64,000 bases of DNA from Paragorgia papillata (GCA_035771165.1 JAWNZC010000346.1:1136480-1200479); one strand, 5' to 3'; shown: positions 15,274 to 23,709, counted from the stretch's first letter. Numbers and translations are program-made. The notes: generated from the sequence alone by a model not told the origin.

Positions 15274-15915
15274 ATGAAAACCCAAGATCAAACAGAAGAC
15301 CCAAAACCATTTAACACCATAATTGTTGGAATGACAAGCTGTGGAAAAACCCATTACCTATTAAAAAATTTAGAAAAAAATTACAAAAAAAAATTTGAAA
15401 ACATTTTCCTAATATGTCCAACTTTTGTATGGAACAAAACATATTTGGAGTGGGAACATCTACATGATCCAAGATTCTTTGTCATCCCTTGCGACCAAGA
15501 TGAGTCTGAGGATTTTCTGAAATATGTTGTTGATTATTGTAAAGGAACCCCAAGTCTCATCATCCTGGATGACTGTGCTTCTGGACAGAGTGTAAAAAAT
15601 AGAACCAGCGAATTGGTAAAACTTGGTTTTGGAGCAAGGCATATGAATATTAGTACAATAGTTGTTACCCAGCAACTGACAAGCATTGCGAAACCATACC
15701 GGGAAAATATTTCGAAACTGGTTACCTTTTACAACCCAAACAGAAAAGATATGCAGGTTATTTTAGATGATTATTTGGATATTCCAAAAGAGGAAGAAAA
15801 AAAAATAAAAGAAACATTAAAATCAAAAAAATATTCAAAATTGGAGATCAATTTAATCCACCCTTATAACCACAAAATTGTTGAACCATTTGGGGAAAAC
15901 TTAATAAATCTTTAA
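15274..15915 (+). CDS. FtsK/HerA-type genome-packaging ATPase
   Basis: 213 residues. Walker A GMTSCGKT lies at about residues 19-26 and Walker B SLIILDDC at about 93-100. Later VVTQQLTSI is the expected position of the sensor/arginine region of A32-like ATPases. This enzyme drives DNA into preformed capsids in PRD1-adenovirus-lineage viruses. It lies 36 bases after the capsid gene stop and starts in AAAATAAATG. It is intact. Confidence 0.9.
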   Translation: MKTQDQTEDPKPFNTIIVGMTSCGKTHYLLKNLEKNYKKKFENIFLICPTFVWNKTYLEWEHLHDPRFFVIPCDQDESEDFLKYVVDYCKGTPSLIILDDCASGQSVKNRTSELVKLGFGARHMNISTIVVTQQLTSIAKPYRENISKLVTFYNPNRKDMQVILDDYLDIPKEEEKKIKETLKSKKYSKLEINLIHPYNHKIVEPFGENLINL

Positions 15916-15927
15916 ACTTTAAGATAA

Positions 15928-16575
15928 ATGAGGAACCTAAGAATTTTGTTGAAAAACGGAGAAACAACAATTAAATTTGAAGATCCTTTGATCATTGAAG
16001 ATACCAAACTAATGGTTAAAGATGCGACAGTTTTTTGGGATTACAATAATTTAACGAGTCCAACTTATGTCATGCATGGAACAAAAAAAGTTAGTTTTGA
16101 TAATGGTTATTGGACTGTTGGCATGATTATGAGAGTTTTTAAAGAAAATGAAATAAAGTCAGAATTACTTCCTTACAGCTGTAAAATCAAACTATACCCA
16201 ACAAAAGATCTCTCCCTTCTTAAACTTGGCCCTTTGCTTGGATATCCGGAAACAACAGTAATTAGAGCAGGAGGAAATCTTGTCAGCCCAAAAACAGTCA
16301 ACATAAATCTTGGAATGAAGTTTGTCTGTATATCTTGCGAAATGATTGATGGAACTAGGACATCATTTTCAGGAAAACGGGATAGAACAGCCGCAGTTCT
16401 CCCAATTACAACAAGACAATTATTGAAGGGATCAGTGGAAAAATTTGCAAACATTAATTCTGAGGCAATGTTAGACAATGGTGTCTACAACGAACTCAAA
16501 TTTAAAGTTGACCACAATGTTGGCGATATTCTTCTTGAAATTTTCCTTTGTCCACAGAATTATGAGACTCCATAA
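15928..16575 (+). CDS. Probable penton (minor capsid, single jelly-roll)
   Basis: 215 residues, beta-rich, located immediately after the ATPase as in other Polintons. The pattern includes LLGYPETTVIRAG mid-protein (about residues 104-116) and strands such as FVCISCEMIDG. Penton proteins fill the five-fold vertices, the likely attachment point for fibres. The assignment relies mainly on position, size and composition. The start is AAGATAAATG, twelve bases past the ATPase stop. Confidence 0.7.
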   Translation: MRNLRILLKNGETTIKFEDPLIIEDTKLMVKDATVFWDYNNLTSPTYVMHGTKKVSFDNGYWTVGMIMRVFKENEIKSELLPYSCKIKLYPTKDLSLLKLGPLLGYPETTVIRAGGNLVSPKTVNINLGMKFVCISCEMIDGTRTSFSGKRDRTAAVLPITTRQLLKGSVEKFANINSEAMLDNGVYNELKFKVDHNVGDILLEIFLCPQNYETP

Positions 16576-16583
16576 TAAAAGAG

Positions 16584-17039
16584 ATGATTGACCAAAATTT
16601 AGAAACCATTAAAGGGGTGCTAAAAGACATGAAAAATTTGAAGAATGATTTAAAAAAAGATGAAAAATTTGAAGAATGATTTAAAAAAAGATGAAAAATT
16701 TGAAGAATGATTTAAAAAAAGATGAAAAATTTGAAGAATGATTTAAAAAAAGATGAAAAATTTGAAGAATGATTTAAAAAAAGATGAAAAATTTGAAGAA
16801 TGATTTAAAAAAAGATGAAAAATTTGAAGAATGATTTAAAAAAAGATGAAAAATTTGAAGAATGATTTAAAAAAAGATGAAAAATTTGAAGAATGATTTA
16901 AAAAAAGATGAAAAATTTGAAAACATCTTTAAAAAAAGATGAAAACCAAAATTTGACAAACTTGAAGGTGGCTGTAAATGATTTGATAGCTGCTTTAAAG
17001 AATTATGTAAAAGTAATTGAAATTTTGAAAATTTTTTGA
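16584..17039 (+). pseudogene. Small coiled-coil gene broken by a 31-bp repeat expansion
   Basis: The frame opens at 16584 and encodes a Lys/Leu/Asp-rich heptad-like N-terminus, but stops at 16679 inside the second repeat unit. The distal part, about 16932-17039, is open again and encodes a Leu/Ile/Val heptad-like tail ending in a proper stop. Between them are roughly nine to ten copies of a 31-base unit, which is not a multiple of three and so shifts frame at each copy. Inference: a single-unit coiled-coil gene disrupted by expansion. The start context CATAATAAAAGAGATG is of the polymerase type. Confidence 0.6.
16630..16930 (+). repeat. 31-bp tandem array
   Basis: Near-identical units of GATGAAAAATTTGAAGAATG plus ATTTAAAAAAA, about nine to ten copies. 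The unit derives from coding sequence of the small coiled-coil gene it interrupts. Confidence 0.93.
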
Positions 17040-17380
17040 AAACTTTTCTTAAAACTTATAACAAACTTTTCTTAAAACTTATAACAAAATTTTCTTAAAA
17101 CTTATAACAAACTTTTCTTAAAACTTATAACAAACTTTTCTTAAAACTTATAACAAACTTTTCTTAAAACTTATAACAAAATTTTGAAAATTTTTTGAAA
17201 ACTTTTCTTAAAACTTATAACAAAATTTTCTTAAAACTTATAACAAACTTTTCTTAAAACTTATAACAAAAATTTCTGAAAACTTATAACAAAAAAATGT
17301 TATAATTTTTTTACTCCAAATATAATTTTTTTACTCCAAATATAATTTTTTTACTCCAAATATAATTTTTTTTTACTATA
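17033..17380 (+). repeat. 24-bp and 20-bp tandem arrays
   Basis: First, about ten units of CTTTTCTTAAAACTTATAAC with AAA (about 24 bases) between 17040 and 17280. Then three to four units of TATAATTTTTTTACTCCAAA (20 bases) between 17300 and 17370. The TTATAAC element is the same half-palindrome used in the gene-end hairpins. No coding content. Confidence 0.9.
17284..17305 (+). terminator. TTATAACA...TGTTATAA hairpin
   Basis: Perfect 8-base arms around an A6 loop, followed by T residues. The same stem as the palindrome at 10334. Confidence 0.5.
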
Positions 17381-17387
17381 TTAATAA

Positions 17388-17618
17388 ATGAATAAGAACG
17401 AGGTTTTAAATGATTTGTATGAGGCAGCTTTGATAACTGTTGCCGCCGTTGGAGTAAGTATGGTTGTCAAAAAATTAACAGGACAATCCTTAGCAGCCCC
17501 AGCAAGTTTTAAAGAAACAGCTAAACTCGGGGTTGCAGTTGCTGGTGGATTGTTTGCCGTAAAAATGGCGCAGGACAAGGGATACATACCGAAAAATGTG
17601 GATCCAAAGAAATTATAG
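17388..17618 (+). CDS. Small conserved-type Polinton membrane protein, 76 aa
   Basis: Two weakly hydrophobic helices (ALITVAAVGVSMVV, about 14-27; LGVAVAGGLFAVK, about 47-59) flank KKLTGQSLAAPASFK, and the end is YIPKNVDP. I recall small proteins of this shape in other Polintons, but no function has been assigned. Starts in TTAATAAATG, and is followed closely by another membrane protein. Confidence 0.68.
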   Translation: MNKNEVLNDLYEAALITVAAVGVSMVVKKLTGQSLAAPASFKETAKLGVAVAGGLFAVKMAQDKGYIPKNVDPKKL

Positions 17619-17673
17619 AAAGGGTCACCGAAATGAAATTTGAACTGCAAAACAAAAATATTTCCCAAAATAA

Positions 17674-18072
17674 ATGGCATCAATGATAGCAGGAGGTCTG
17701 TTTAATGCGGTTGCGTTTGCTGGTGCTGGATATTTGTTCCAGTCATTTAACAAACATGGTTATGCAACTGAAATTAAAAGACATAATTTAGCGACAGAAA
17801 GACTTCAAAAAGACAAAGAAAAATTTTTTGAAAATGAAATTAAAAGAAAAGACAAGGTTAGGGAACTCCAAGATGAAATCCGGAATGCAAACTATGACAT
17901 GGAAGTAACATCAAAAGCTTTCCAACAAATCCACGAAATCCAAAAAGAAAAACCAGTTGAACCAAAACTTGAAGATTATTACCAACCAAGTGATGAAATG
18001 GAAAAATATATGACTATTACTGTAACACTTCTGGGGGCTGGTGCTGGTTGGTTGTTGGCGGTTGTTGTTTGA
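17674..18072 (+). CDS. Two-span coiled-coil membrane protein, 132 aa
   Basis: An N-terminal hydrophobic segment (GGLFNAVAFAGAGYLFQSF, about 7-25) precedes EIKRHNLATERLQKDKEKF and a long charged coiled coil. A C-terminal hydrophobic helix (ITVTLLGAGAGWLLAVVV) ends the protein. The KRHNLA-type stretch between membrane and coil is, as I recall, recurrent in Polintons; its role is unknown, possibly a virion membrane or entry protein. Starts in AAAATAAATG. Confidence 0.7.
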   Translation: MASMIAGGLFNAVAFAGAGYLFQSFNKHGYATEIKRHNLATERLQKDKEKFFENEIKRKDKVRELQDEIRNANYDMEVTSKAFQQIHEIQKEKPVEPKLEDYYQPSDEMEKYMTITVTLLGAGAGWLLAVVV

Positions 18073-18109
18073 GGTTATAAAATATTTAGTAAAAATTTAT
18101 AACATTTTT

Positions 18110-18465
18110 TGTTATATATTTTGTAAAGTTTCTCAAAGACTTGTCTTTATTTTTTGTTATATATTTTGTAAAGTTTCTCAAAGACTTGTCTTTATTTTTT
18201 GTTATATATTTTGTAAAGTTTCTCAAAGACTTGTCTTTATTTTTTGTTATATATTTTGTAAAGTTTCTCAAAGACTTGTCTTTATTTTTTGTTATATATT
18301 TTGTAAAGTTTCTCAAAGACTTGTCTTTATTTTTTGTTATATATTTTGTAAAGTTTCTCAAAGACTTGTCTTTATTTTTTGTTATATATTTTGTAAAGTT
18401 TCTCAAAGACTTGTCTTTATTTTTTGTTATATATTTTGTAAAGTTTCTCAAAGACTTGTCTTTCC
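18110..18465. repeat. 45-bp tandem array between convergent genes
   Basis: About eight near-identical 45-base units containing TTGTTATATATTTTGTAAAG and TTTCTCAAAGACTTGTC. Because 45 is a multiple of three, the array is open in frames on both strands, giving artefactual 15-residue-repeat peptides. It lies exactly between the plus-strand gene ending at 18072 and the minus-strand gene ending at 18448. Confidence 0.95.
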
Positions 18466-19101
18466 TTCTTTAATCAGTTTCGTAATTTCCTTGCACTTTC
18501 TGATACCACTCATTTCCTCTATTTTCAAAACATTTTCAACACTAAGAGCGTTCCCAAATATTTTGAACCCTGTTTGGTATGGTATGTAAGCATTGTTTTT
18601 TGGAGAATAGTTTAAAATGTACCTAATCTCATCAAATGTTCTTAATTCTGCTGTAGTTGGTTTTTTTATTTTTTTTAAAAGATCATCTCTTTGGCAAATT
18701 CCAATAATGATGAACATAATGTATTTTATGGTAAAAGTTATATCTGAAATCAAACCTAAATCTTTAAGAAGTTCTTTTGTTTTAAAAAAAAATTTCATAA
18801 TTTCGTATCCAACAATTTTCTCTTCCTTTGGGAACAGTTTCCAAAACATTTTGGTATAATTTTTAAGGGTAAGTGGTAAGTTTTTTTCTCTGTGGTTCCA
18901 TGCTTGTAATTTCGGTAACTCCAAACCACATTTTCCACAAATTATGAACCCTTCAATTTCTTCCATTTTTTCCTTACAACAACTACTTTTGTTTTTACAT
19001 GTTTCGAGTTCCAAAAGACTTTCATTGAAATCTTTTTGTTGTTCTCCTTCGGGGGTTTCAATGATTGGAAAGTTTGAAATATTAAATTTTCGAAATGACA
19101 T
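18448..19101 (-). CDS. Zinc-ribbon protein, possible TFIIB-like transcription factor
   Basis: 217 residues. A cysteine cluster at about residues 41-60 (CC ... GFIICGKCGLEL) resembles the TFIIB-type zinc ribbon, where one CxxC-like pair is followed after about 15 residues by CxxC. The rest is helical with repeated hydrophobic segments and could form a cyclin-like helical domain, but I cannot confirm one. Ribbon proteins of this kind serve as basal or late transcription factors in several large DNA viruses. It is transcribed opposite to most genes. The start is in TTTAATAAAAAGAGAGCAATG, the polymerase-type context. The stop lies at the edge of the 45-bp array. Confidence 0.55.
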   Translation of the reverse strand: MSFRKFNISNFPIIETPEGEQQKDFNESLLELETCKNKSSCCKEKMEEIEGFIICGKCGLELPKLQAWNHREKNLPLTLKNYTKMFWKLFPKEEKIVGYEIMKFFFKTKELLKDLGLISDITFTIKYIMFIIIGICQRDDLLKKIKKPTTAELRTFDEIRYILNYSPKNNAYIPYQTGFKIFGNALSVENVLKIEEMSGIRKCKEITKLIKEGKTSL

Positions 19102-19114
19102 TGCTCTCTTTTTA

Positions 19115-20320
19115 TTAAATTAATCTCGCTATTCCTTTAAATACCAAAAAAACAGTTCCGATTGAAGCCCCAAAAACTTCTGGCAATCTAATGTCGCTTT
19201 TTTCAACATTTTCAGGAGTAAATATTCCTGGGTTGTATTTTTTCTCATTAATTTCAACAGGTTCTACAACGGGTTTGCCAACATCTTTGTCAATGGTTTT
19301 TAAAGGTTTTCCAATATTAAGATGTCTGTTAAGCCCAAGAGTCATTCTTGTTGTGGCCAGTGTAAGAACATTATTGAACCCACTAATTGGATTAATAAGA
19401 ATTCTCATGTCAGATGGGATCAAAATTAAACCGGGAGACACAGCAAAATTTAGAACAACATTTGTGGACCTAATAGCTTGCCTCATATTTGAAATGGAAA
19501 CAGTAACGTCATCCTGGGCTATCGTATCCTCCATTAACTTTTTAAACACTTCTTGTGTTTGTAAACTTTTAGCACCTTCACCAACAATGACCCATCTTGT
19601 TTTTGCTTGGGCTCCCAAAACACAGTACACAAAAGATTCTAAGGATTGTTGGAATAATTTTTGACCAAGTAGTGTCAACCCATTGGAATCTTTTGGTATG
19701 AAATGTTTGAAATCATCGGAATGTCTAGAACCAGCTGAAACCAGTTCTTCGTATGTGTTTACTCTCCCATAACTTTCTTTTGTTAAATTTACATATCTGA
19801 CTTCATAACCAAGATCTTTCATGTCTTGTGTAAATTCTTTCGCATCCTGAGTTGAGTTACTTATTTTCTTTACCCAAACGTCATTGGGATTGTGTTGTAA
19901 AATTTTTATGGTTTCAGGTGTTAAAAATCTTCTGAGTTTGTTTGGATGTTTTAAGAACCTTCTGACCTGGAAAACATAATGATAATGGACAATACTTGTC
20001 AAAAAAGAAGACCGAAATCTTAGAAACCCATTTTTAAGATGCCTCCTAGAAATACCACACAAATAGCTTGCAACATAACTGGCAGCAATAGCTGTAAAAT
20101 ATGGAATAGTGATGAAATCATTTATGTTTGGATTTCTTGTTTTCAATGGCTGCTGAAATGTCAAATCAATGGGATTTAAATTTACAATGAAGTTTTCTCT
20201 TTCATTTACAAAAATTGTAATTGTGTTTATGTTTACAGAAGCCTTCTTTTGTTTGGAAAAATTTTGAACTGTTCCAGAAACATCCCACGCTTCTGGCCAT
20301 TTTTCCTTGTTTGATGTCAT
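19115..20320 (-). CDS. Unknown 401-aa Polinton protein
   Basis: A large intact frame thirteen bases upstream of the zinc-ribbon gene on the same strand, suggesting co-transcription. It has mixed composition, a hydrophobic stretch FTAIAASYVASYLCG (about residues 74-88), a basic region with HPNKLRRFL, and a hydrophobic C-terminus (FGASIGTVFLVFKGIARLI). No catalytic motif is recognised; in particular no adenain-like His...Cys arrangement was found. The start context is TTTAAATAAACAATG. This is the longest gene here without a family. Confidence 0.8.
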   Translation of the reverse strand: MTSNKEKWPEAWDVSGTVQNFSKQKKASVNINTITIFVNERENFIVNLNPIDLTFQQPLKTRNPNINDFITIPYFTAIAASYVASYLCGISRRHLKNGFLRFRSSFLTSIVHYHYVFQVRRFLKHPNKLRRFLTPETIKILQHNPNDVWVKKISNSTQDAKEFTQDMKDLGYEVRYVNLTKESYGRVNTYEELVSAGSRHSDDFKHFIPKDSNGLTLLGQKLFQQSLESFVYCVLGAQAKTRWVIVGEGAKSLQTQEVFKKLMEDTIAQDDVTVSISNMRQAIRSTNVVLNFAVSPGLILIPSDMRILINPISGFNNVLTLATTRMTLGLNRHLNIGKPLKTIDKDVGKPVVEPVEINEKKYNPGIFTPENVEKSDIRLPEVFGASIGTVFLVFKGIARLI

Positions 20321-20460
20321 TGTTTATTTAAAGATAACACCACATGACCCTAAATGTTGTCCAGAAAGATGGGACTGTTGGAAGGGTCATTTGTGTCAAC
20401 CCAAACTTGAAAAAAAATATTGGTAAATGTTGGCAAATCTTTTAAAACTTTTGGAAATAA

Positions 20461-21432
20461 ATGGAAGATGAACTTTTACTTATTGATCTTGAACTTCGAG
20501 ATATTTATTACAATCCTGTAACAGGTTACCAATCTATGGAAAAACTTTACCAAGCTGCTGTAAAAGAAAACCCCTCAATAACCCGAAAACAAGTTAAGGA
20601 GTGGTTACACAGCCAAAAAGTTTTTACCTTACACAAAACCATAAGAAAACCAAGAAAATACCAGAAAACATTTGTTAAAAATCTTGCCGACCAAATGCAA
20701 ATGGACTTGGTGGATATGACAAAATTTGGTTCTGAAAATAATGATCAAAAGTGGATCCTGACTGGTATTGAAATTTTGTCAAGATTTGGTTTTGCAGTTC
20801 CTATCCATAGAAAAAGTACTGTTGCTATGGTGCCGGGTGTTTCAAAAATGTTGGAAGAATTTAAGAAAAGATTTGGCAAATATCCAGAAACAGTCCAGTT
20901 TGACGAGGGGAAGGAGTTTTACAATGTTGGAGTAAAAACTCTTTTGAAATCTTTAAACATAGAATATTTTTCATCCAGATCCCACAGAAAGGCTGCACTT
21001 GTAGAAAGGTTCAACAGGACTTTAAAAACCAGGATGTGGAAATTTTTTACTTTTAAAGGGAACAAAGAGTGGCTAAATAGTTTAGACAAATTTACCAATA
21101 GTTACAACAACACCATCCACAGTACTATTAAAATGAAACCAAAAGATGTCAATGATAGCAACCAATCCAAAGTATTTTTTACACTGTATGGGATTCCACC
21201 TCTTGAAAAAGATATAAAACCAAAATTCAAAATTGGGGATCATGTCAGAATTCAAAAATACAGAAAAAACTTTGCAAAAGGTTATGATCCAAATTTTACA
21301 GATGAAATTTTTACTGTGTCAGCGGTTTTCAGAGGTGTTCCTGTTATGTATAGAATTCAGGATAAGGAGGAGGACATTATGGGAAAATTTTATGGTGAGG
21401 AGTTGGTTAAAGTTGTTGGGGATCAGAATTAA
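20461..21432 (+). CDS. INT: Retrovirus-type DDE integrase (RVE family)
   Basis: 323 residues. An N-terminal helical region includes QVKEWLHSQ. The catalytic core has Asp in QMDLVDM (about residue 80), Asp in VQFDEGKEF (about 147) and Glu in ALVERFNRTL (about 181), with 33 residues between the second Asp and the Glu. A small C-terminal SH3/chromo-like region (KPKFKIGDHVRI ... MYRIQDKEE) follows. Polinton integrases insert the element and create 6-bp duplications, matching those seen here. It is intact. The start in GAAATAAATG belongs to the structural-gene class. Confidence 0.93.
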   Translation: MEDELLLIDLELRDIYYNPVTGYQSMEKLYQAAVKENPSITRKQVKEWLHSQKVFTLHKTIRKPRKYQKTFVKNLADQMQMDLVDMTKFGSENNDQKWILTGIEILSRFGFAVPIHRKSTVAMVPGVSKMLEEFKKRFGKYPETVQFDEGKEFYNVGVKTLLKSLNIEYFSSRSHRKAALVERFNRTLKTRMWKFFTFKGNKEWLNSLDKFTNSYNNTIHSTIKMKPKDVNDSNQSKVFFTLYGIPPLEKDIKPKFKIGDHVRIQKYRKNFAKGYDPNFTDEIFTVSAVFRGVPVMYRIQDKEEDIMGKFYGEELVKVVGDQN

Positions 21433-21453
21433 AAAAAAATGCCAAGATAAATA

Positions 21454-22815
21454 ATGAATGAAAACATTGGATTGGATAATTTTGGAATGCCAGACATGCC
21501 AGAAGATGAGACAGGAACAGCAGAAACAAATTTTGGTGGAACTTTTGAAAAATCTTTTAACCAATCATATTTTGATGAACTTAACGAACTTTTTGGTAAA
21601 TATGATGAAATTTTTGGTAAGGACCCCAGACAGGTTGAAGAAAATGAAAGAGAAAAAATCATTGAAAGAATTACCAAAAGACCTGTACGATTTAAAGGGG
21701 AGTCAGAAAAACTATTTCGAAAAAGAATGAAAGACTTCATAGCAAATGAGTCAAGAAGACAAAGTTTGGATGTTACAAAGCTAAAAAAAGATTTTTTTAA
21801 TGAAAAATTAAAACAAACAGTAGTTGGTCGCGATGGTCCAAACAGCAAAAAACTGCTAAGGGAAAGTATGTTTTCATATGACCCAAACACATATGAGGTT
21901 GATGGGATCAAGTTTGAAAAAGTACTAGTTCTTGTTAAAGATGCAAACACCGATGAGTTTGACTTTTCAAAAGGGAAAGGAGAAAAAGTTGAAGAGAAAA
22001 TTATTAAATTTAAGGATCTGTTAAAGAAAGCAAAGGTCGAACATCTTAAAACGGGAGTCGGTCGCATAGAAAAAGACCTAAACATAAGCCCCAGAGCTGC
22101 AGCCGAAGTCCAAGAAGATGTTGCCAGGGATTTGGGTGACCAAGCGACGATATTGATGGATGCCTTGTTTGCCAATGCAAAGGAAAATGAATTTGACAGC
22201 AATCTTAGCAATCTTTTTGGCACAGTAAAAGACAAAACTGCTCAAATTAATCAGCTATCAGGGCAAGATAGGTGGGAATTCATAGAAGGTAACAAAGTTG
22301 CTGCCGAAGCCAACCAAGAACTTTACGAAGACAAAGGTGATGCTGAACAAAACCCCACTATAAAGCAACTTTACAAAGGTATGGCAAATGTGTGCAAGGT
22401 AAAAGCTGAAGAAATGAGACTGTTAAATAATGAAAAACCAAAGGAAAAAGCAACAGAACAAATGATGGAAGATCATGTCATAACCAGATTTGAAAAATTT
22501 AAAGAATGGGCTAAACAAAACATGGGTGTCTCAGCAGCCATTGCCATTTCCATAGCTGGGATTATTACAACTGTTGCACTAGCTGGGAAAGCTGCTGTAG
22601 TAACAACAGCAAAGGCAACAGGTGCACTTGGAAAAGCATTGGCGAAACTTGCAAAAGCAGCCTGGCCCATATTGGCACCAATTCTTAGCATATTGGCGAC
22701 TGCATTGTCATGGGGGGCAAAAGGATTGGCATGGTTGGCGAAAAATTTGTGGGTCCTTGCAATAGGTTTGACATATTTTGTTTACACAGAGTACAAAGAA
22801 TATAAGAAAAAATAA
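21454..22815 (+). CDS. Polinton protein with hydrophobic C-terminal domain, 453 aa
   Basis: The first 350 residues are acidic to mixed and helical. The last 100 contain hydrophobic and amphipathic helices (AAIAISIAGIITTVALAG; then ALGKALAKLAKAAWPILAP and NLWVLAIGLTYFVYTEY). A large protein ending with an Ala/Gly/Lys amphipathic stretch and a final membrane helix is, as I recall, a recurrent Polinton gene of unknown function, possibly a membrane-lytic or virion membrane protein. It begins 21 bases after the integrase stop, in GATAAATAATG. Confidence 0.75.
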   Translation: MNENIGLDNFGMPDMPEDETGTAETNFGGTFEKSFNQSYFDELNELFGKYDEIFGKDPRQVEENEREKIIERITKRPVRFKGESEKLFRKRMKDFIANESRRQSLDVTKLKKDFFNEKLKQTVVGRDGPNSKKLLRESMFSYDPNTYEVDGIKFEKVLVLVKDANTDEFDFSKGKGEKVEEKIIKFKDLLKKAKVEHLKTGVGRIEKDLNISPRAAAEVQEDVARDLGDQATILMDALFANAKENEFDSNLSNLFGTVKDKTAQINQLSGQDRWEFIEGNKVAAEANQELYEDKGDAEQNPTIKQLYKGMANVCKVKAEEMRLLNNEKPKEKATEQMMEDHVITRFEKFKEWAKQNMGVSAAIAISIAGIITTVALAGKAAVVTTAKATGALGKALAKLAKAAWPILAPILSILATALSWGAKGLAWLAKNLWVLAIGLTYFVYTEYKEYKKK

Positions 22816-22851
22816 GGAGGAACAAAACTTGACCATTAAACACTATAATAA

Positions 22852-23355
22852 ATGAATACAGAATACACAACAATGAATGAAGAAAAAAATGATGAACCGC
22901 AAAACCTGACACTTAGGGAAGATTTAATCCGCCTATCCTTTGCAAAGGAGATCAAATATTCTGAGGCATATCTGAAAAAGGCCTCAATGAACCAACTTGA
23001 AAAAATTAAACAAAATTATGAAAGGGTCCAACTTGACAAAACAACATCCCTGCTAACTGAGACCCTTGTAACCAAATTTTCAGAGCTAATGGAACAACTG
23101 GATTTGGTACAAAACGATGAAAAACTGGATGCAGAATTATCTTCAAACAAACTTTTTTGCGATGATGTCAGGTCATTGGTTTTGAAAATCTCTCCATATA
23201 TCCCGATGATTGGTTTGCTGACAGGTGGCATCATTATTGCGAAACATGTGTGGAACAAAAATCCAGGTTTAAATAAAAATGTTCCAGTACAAAATGATGA
23301 AAATATTGATGAAAATGACAGTGGTTTCAATTCTGCTGATTCCAATAACAGTTGA
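22852..23355 (+). CDS. Single-span helical protein, 167 aa
   Basis: Charged coiled-coil-like N-terminal 100 residues, one membrane helix (YIPMIGLLTGGIIIAKHVW, about 121-139), and a short Asn/Asp/Ser-rich tail. No catalytic motif. It starts in ATAATAAATG just after the 453-aa gene, and a strong hairpin (23382-23407) follows its stop. The topology suggests a tail-anchored type membrane protein. Confidence 0.65.
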   Translation: MNTEYTTMNEEKNDEPQNLTLREDLIRLSFAKEIKYSEAYLKKASMNQLEKIKQNYERVQLDKTTSLLTETLVTKFSELMEQLDLVQNDEKLDAELSSNKLFCDDVRSLVLKISPYIPMIGLLTGGIIIAKHVWNKNPGLNKNVPVQNDENIDENDSGFNSADSNNS

Positions 23356-23381
23356 GTTGATATTGCTTAAAATTTTGCTTC

Positions 23382-23407
23382 TTTCATAACTTGTTTTTGT
23401 TATGAAA
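23382..23407 (+). terminator. TTTCATAAC...GTTATGAAA hairpin
   Basis: Perfect 9-base arms with an 8-base loop, located 27 bases after a stop codon. Confidence 0.55.
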
Positions 23408-23418
23408 AAATAAAACAA

Positions 23419-23709
23419 ATGGGAAATTCAAAGTCGAAGTCAAAAGAAAAATATAATAAAAACCATATTACCAAAAAAGGTTTTCAGTTTGGTCTAAGTT
23501 TTGGCAGAGAAGATTTGACTATGGAAGGAAATGTCCAAATAGGGTGGACAAACAAAACAGTCAAAAATTATACAAAGGTGCCAAGTTGTAAAAAATCGTC
23601 ATCTGTAGAATCTTTTAAAAATAAAATAAATGACAATGATGACAAGAATTTTAAACTGGTATCGTCAAATTCGACAGAAAAGGTCGGACAGGAGAAATTT
23701 GGTTCTTAG
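23419..23709 (+). CDS. Candidate N-myristoylated protein, 96 aa
   Basis: It begins MGNSKSKSKEK, with Gly at position 2 and Ser at position 6, followed by lysines. This is the layout of Src-type myristoylation plus basic-cluster membrane targeting. The rest is polar, with FQFGLSFGREDLTMEGN in the middle and a Ser/Lys/Asn-rich C-terminus. No family recognised. Inference: it is attached to a host or virion membrane from the inner face, as matrix-type proteins are. The start context AAAATAAAACAAATG is atypical. Confidence 0.6.
   Translation: MGNSKSKSKEKYNKNHITKKGFQFGLSFGREDLTMEGNVQIGWTNKTVKNYTKVPSCKKSSSVESFKNKINDNDDKNFKLVSSNSTEKVGQEKFGS

Noticed and set aside
18041..18589. 15-residue-repeat proteins on both strands
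   Set aside because: The 45-base array is a multiple of three, so any stop-free phase gives a repeat protein. No start context and no conserved ends.
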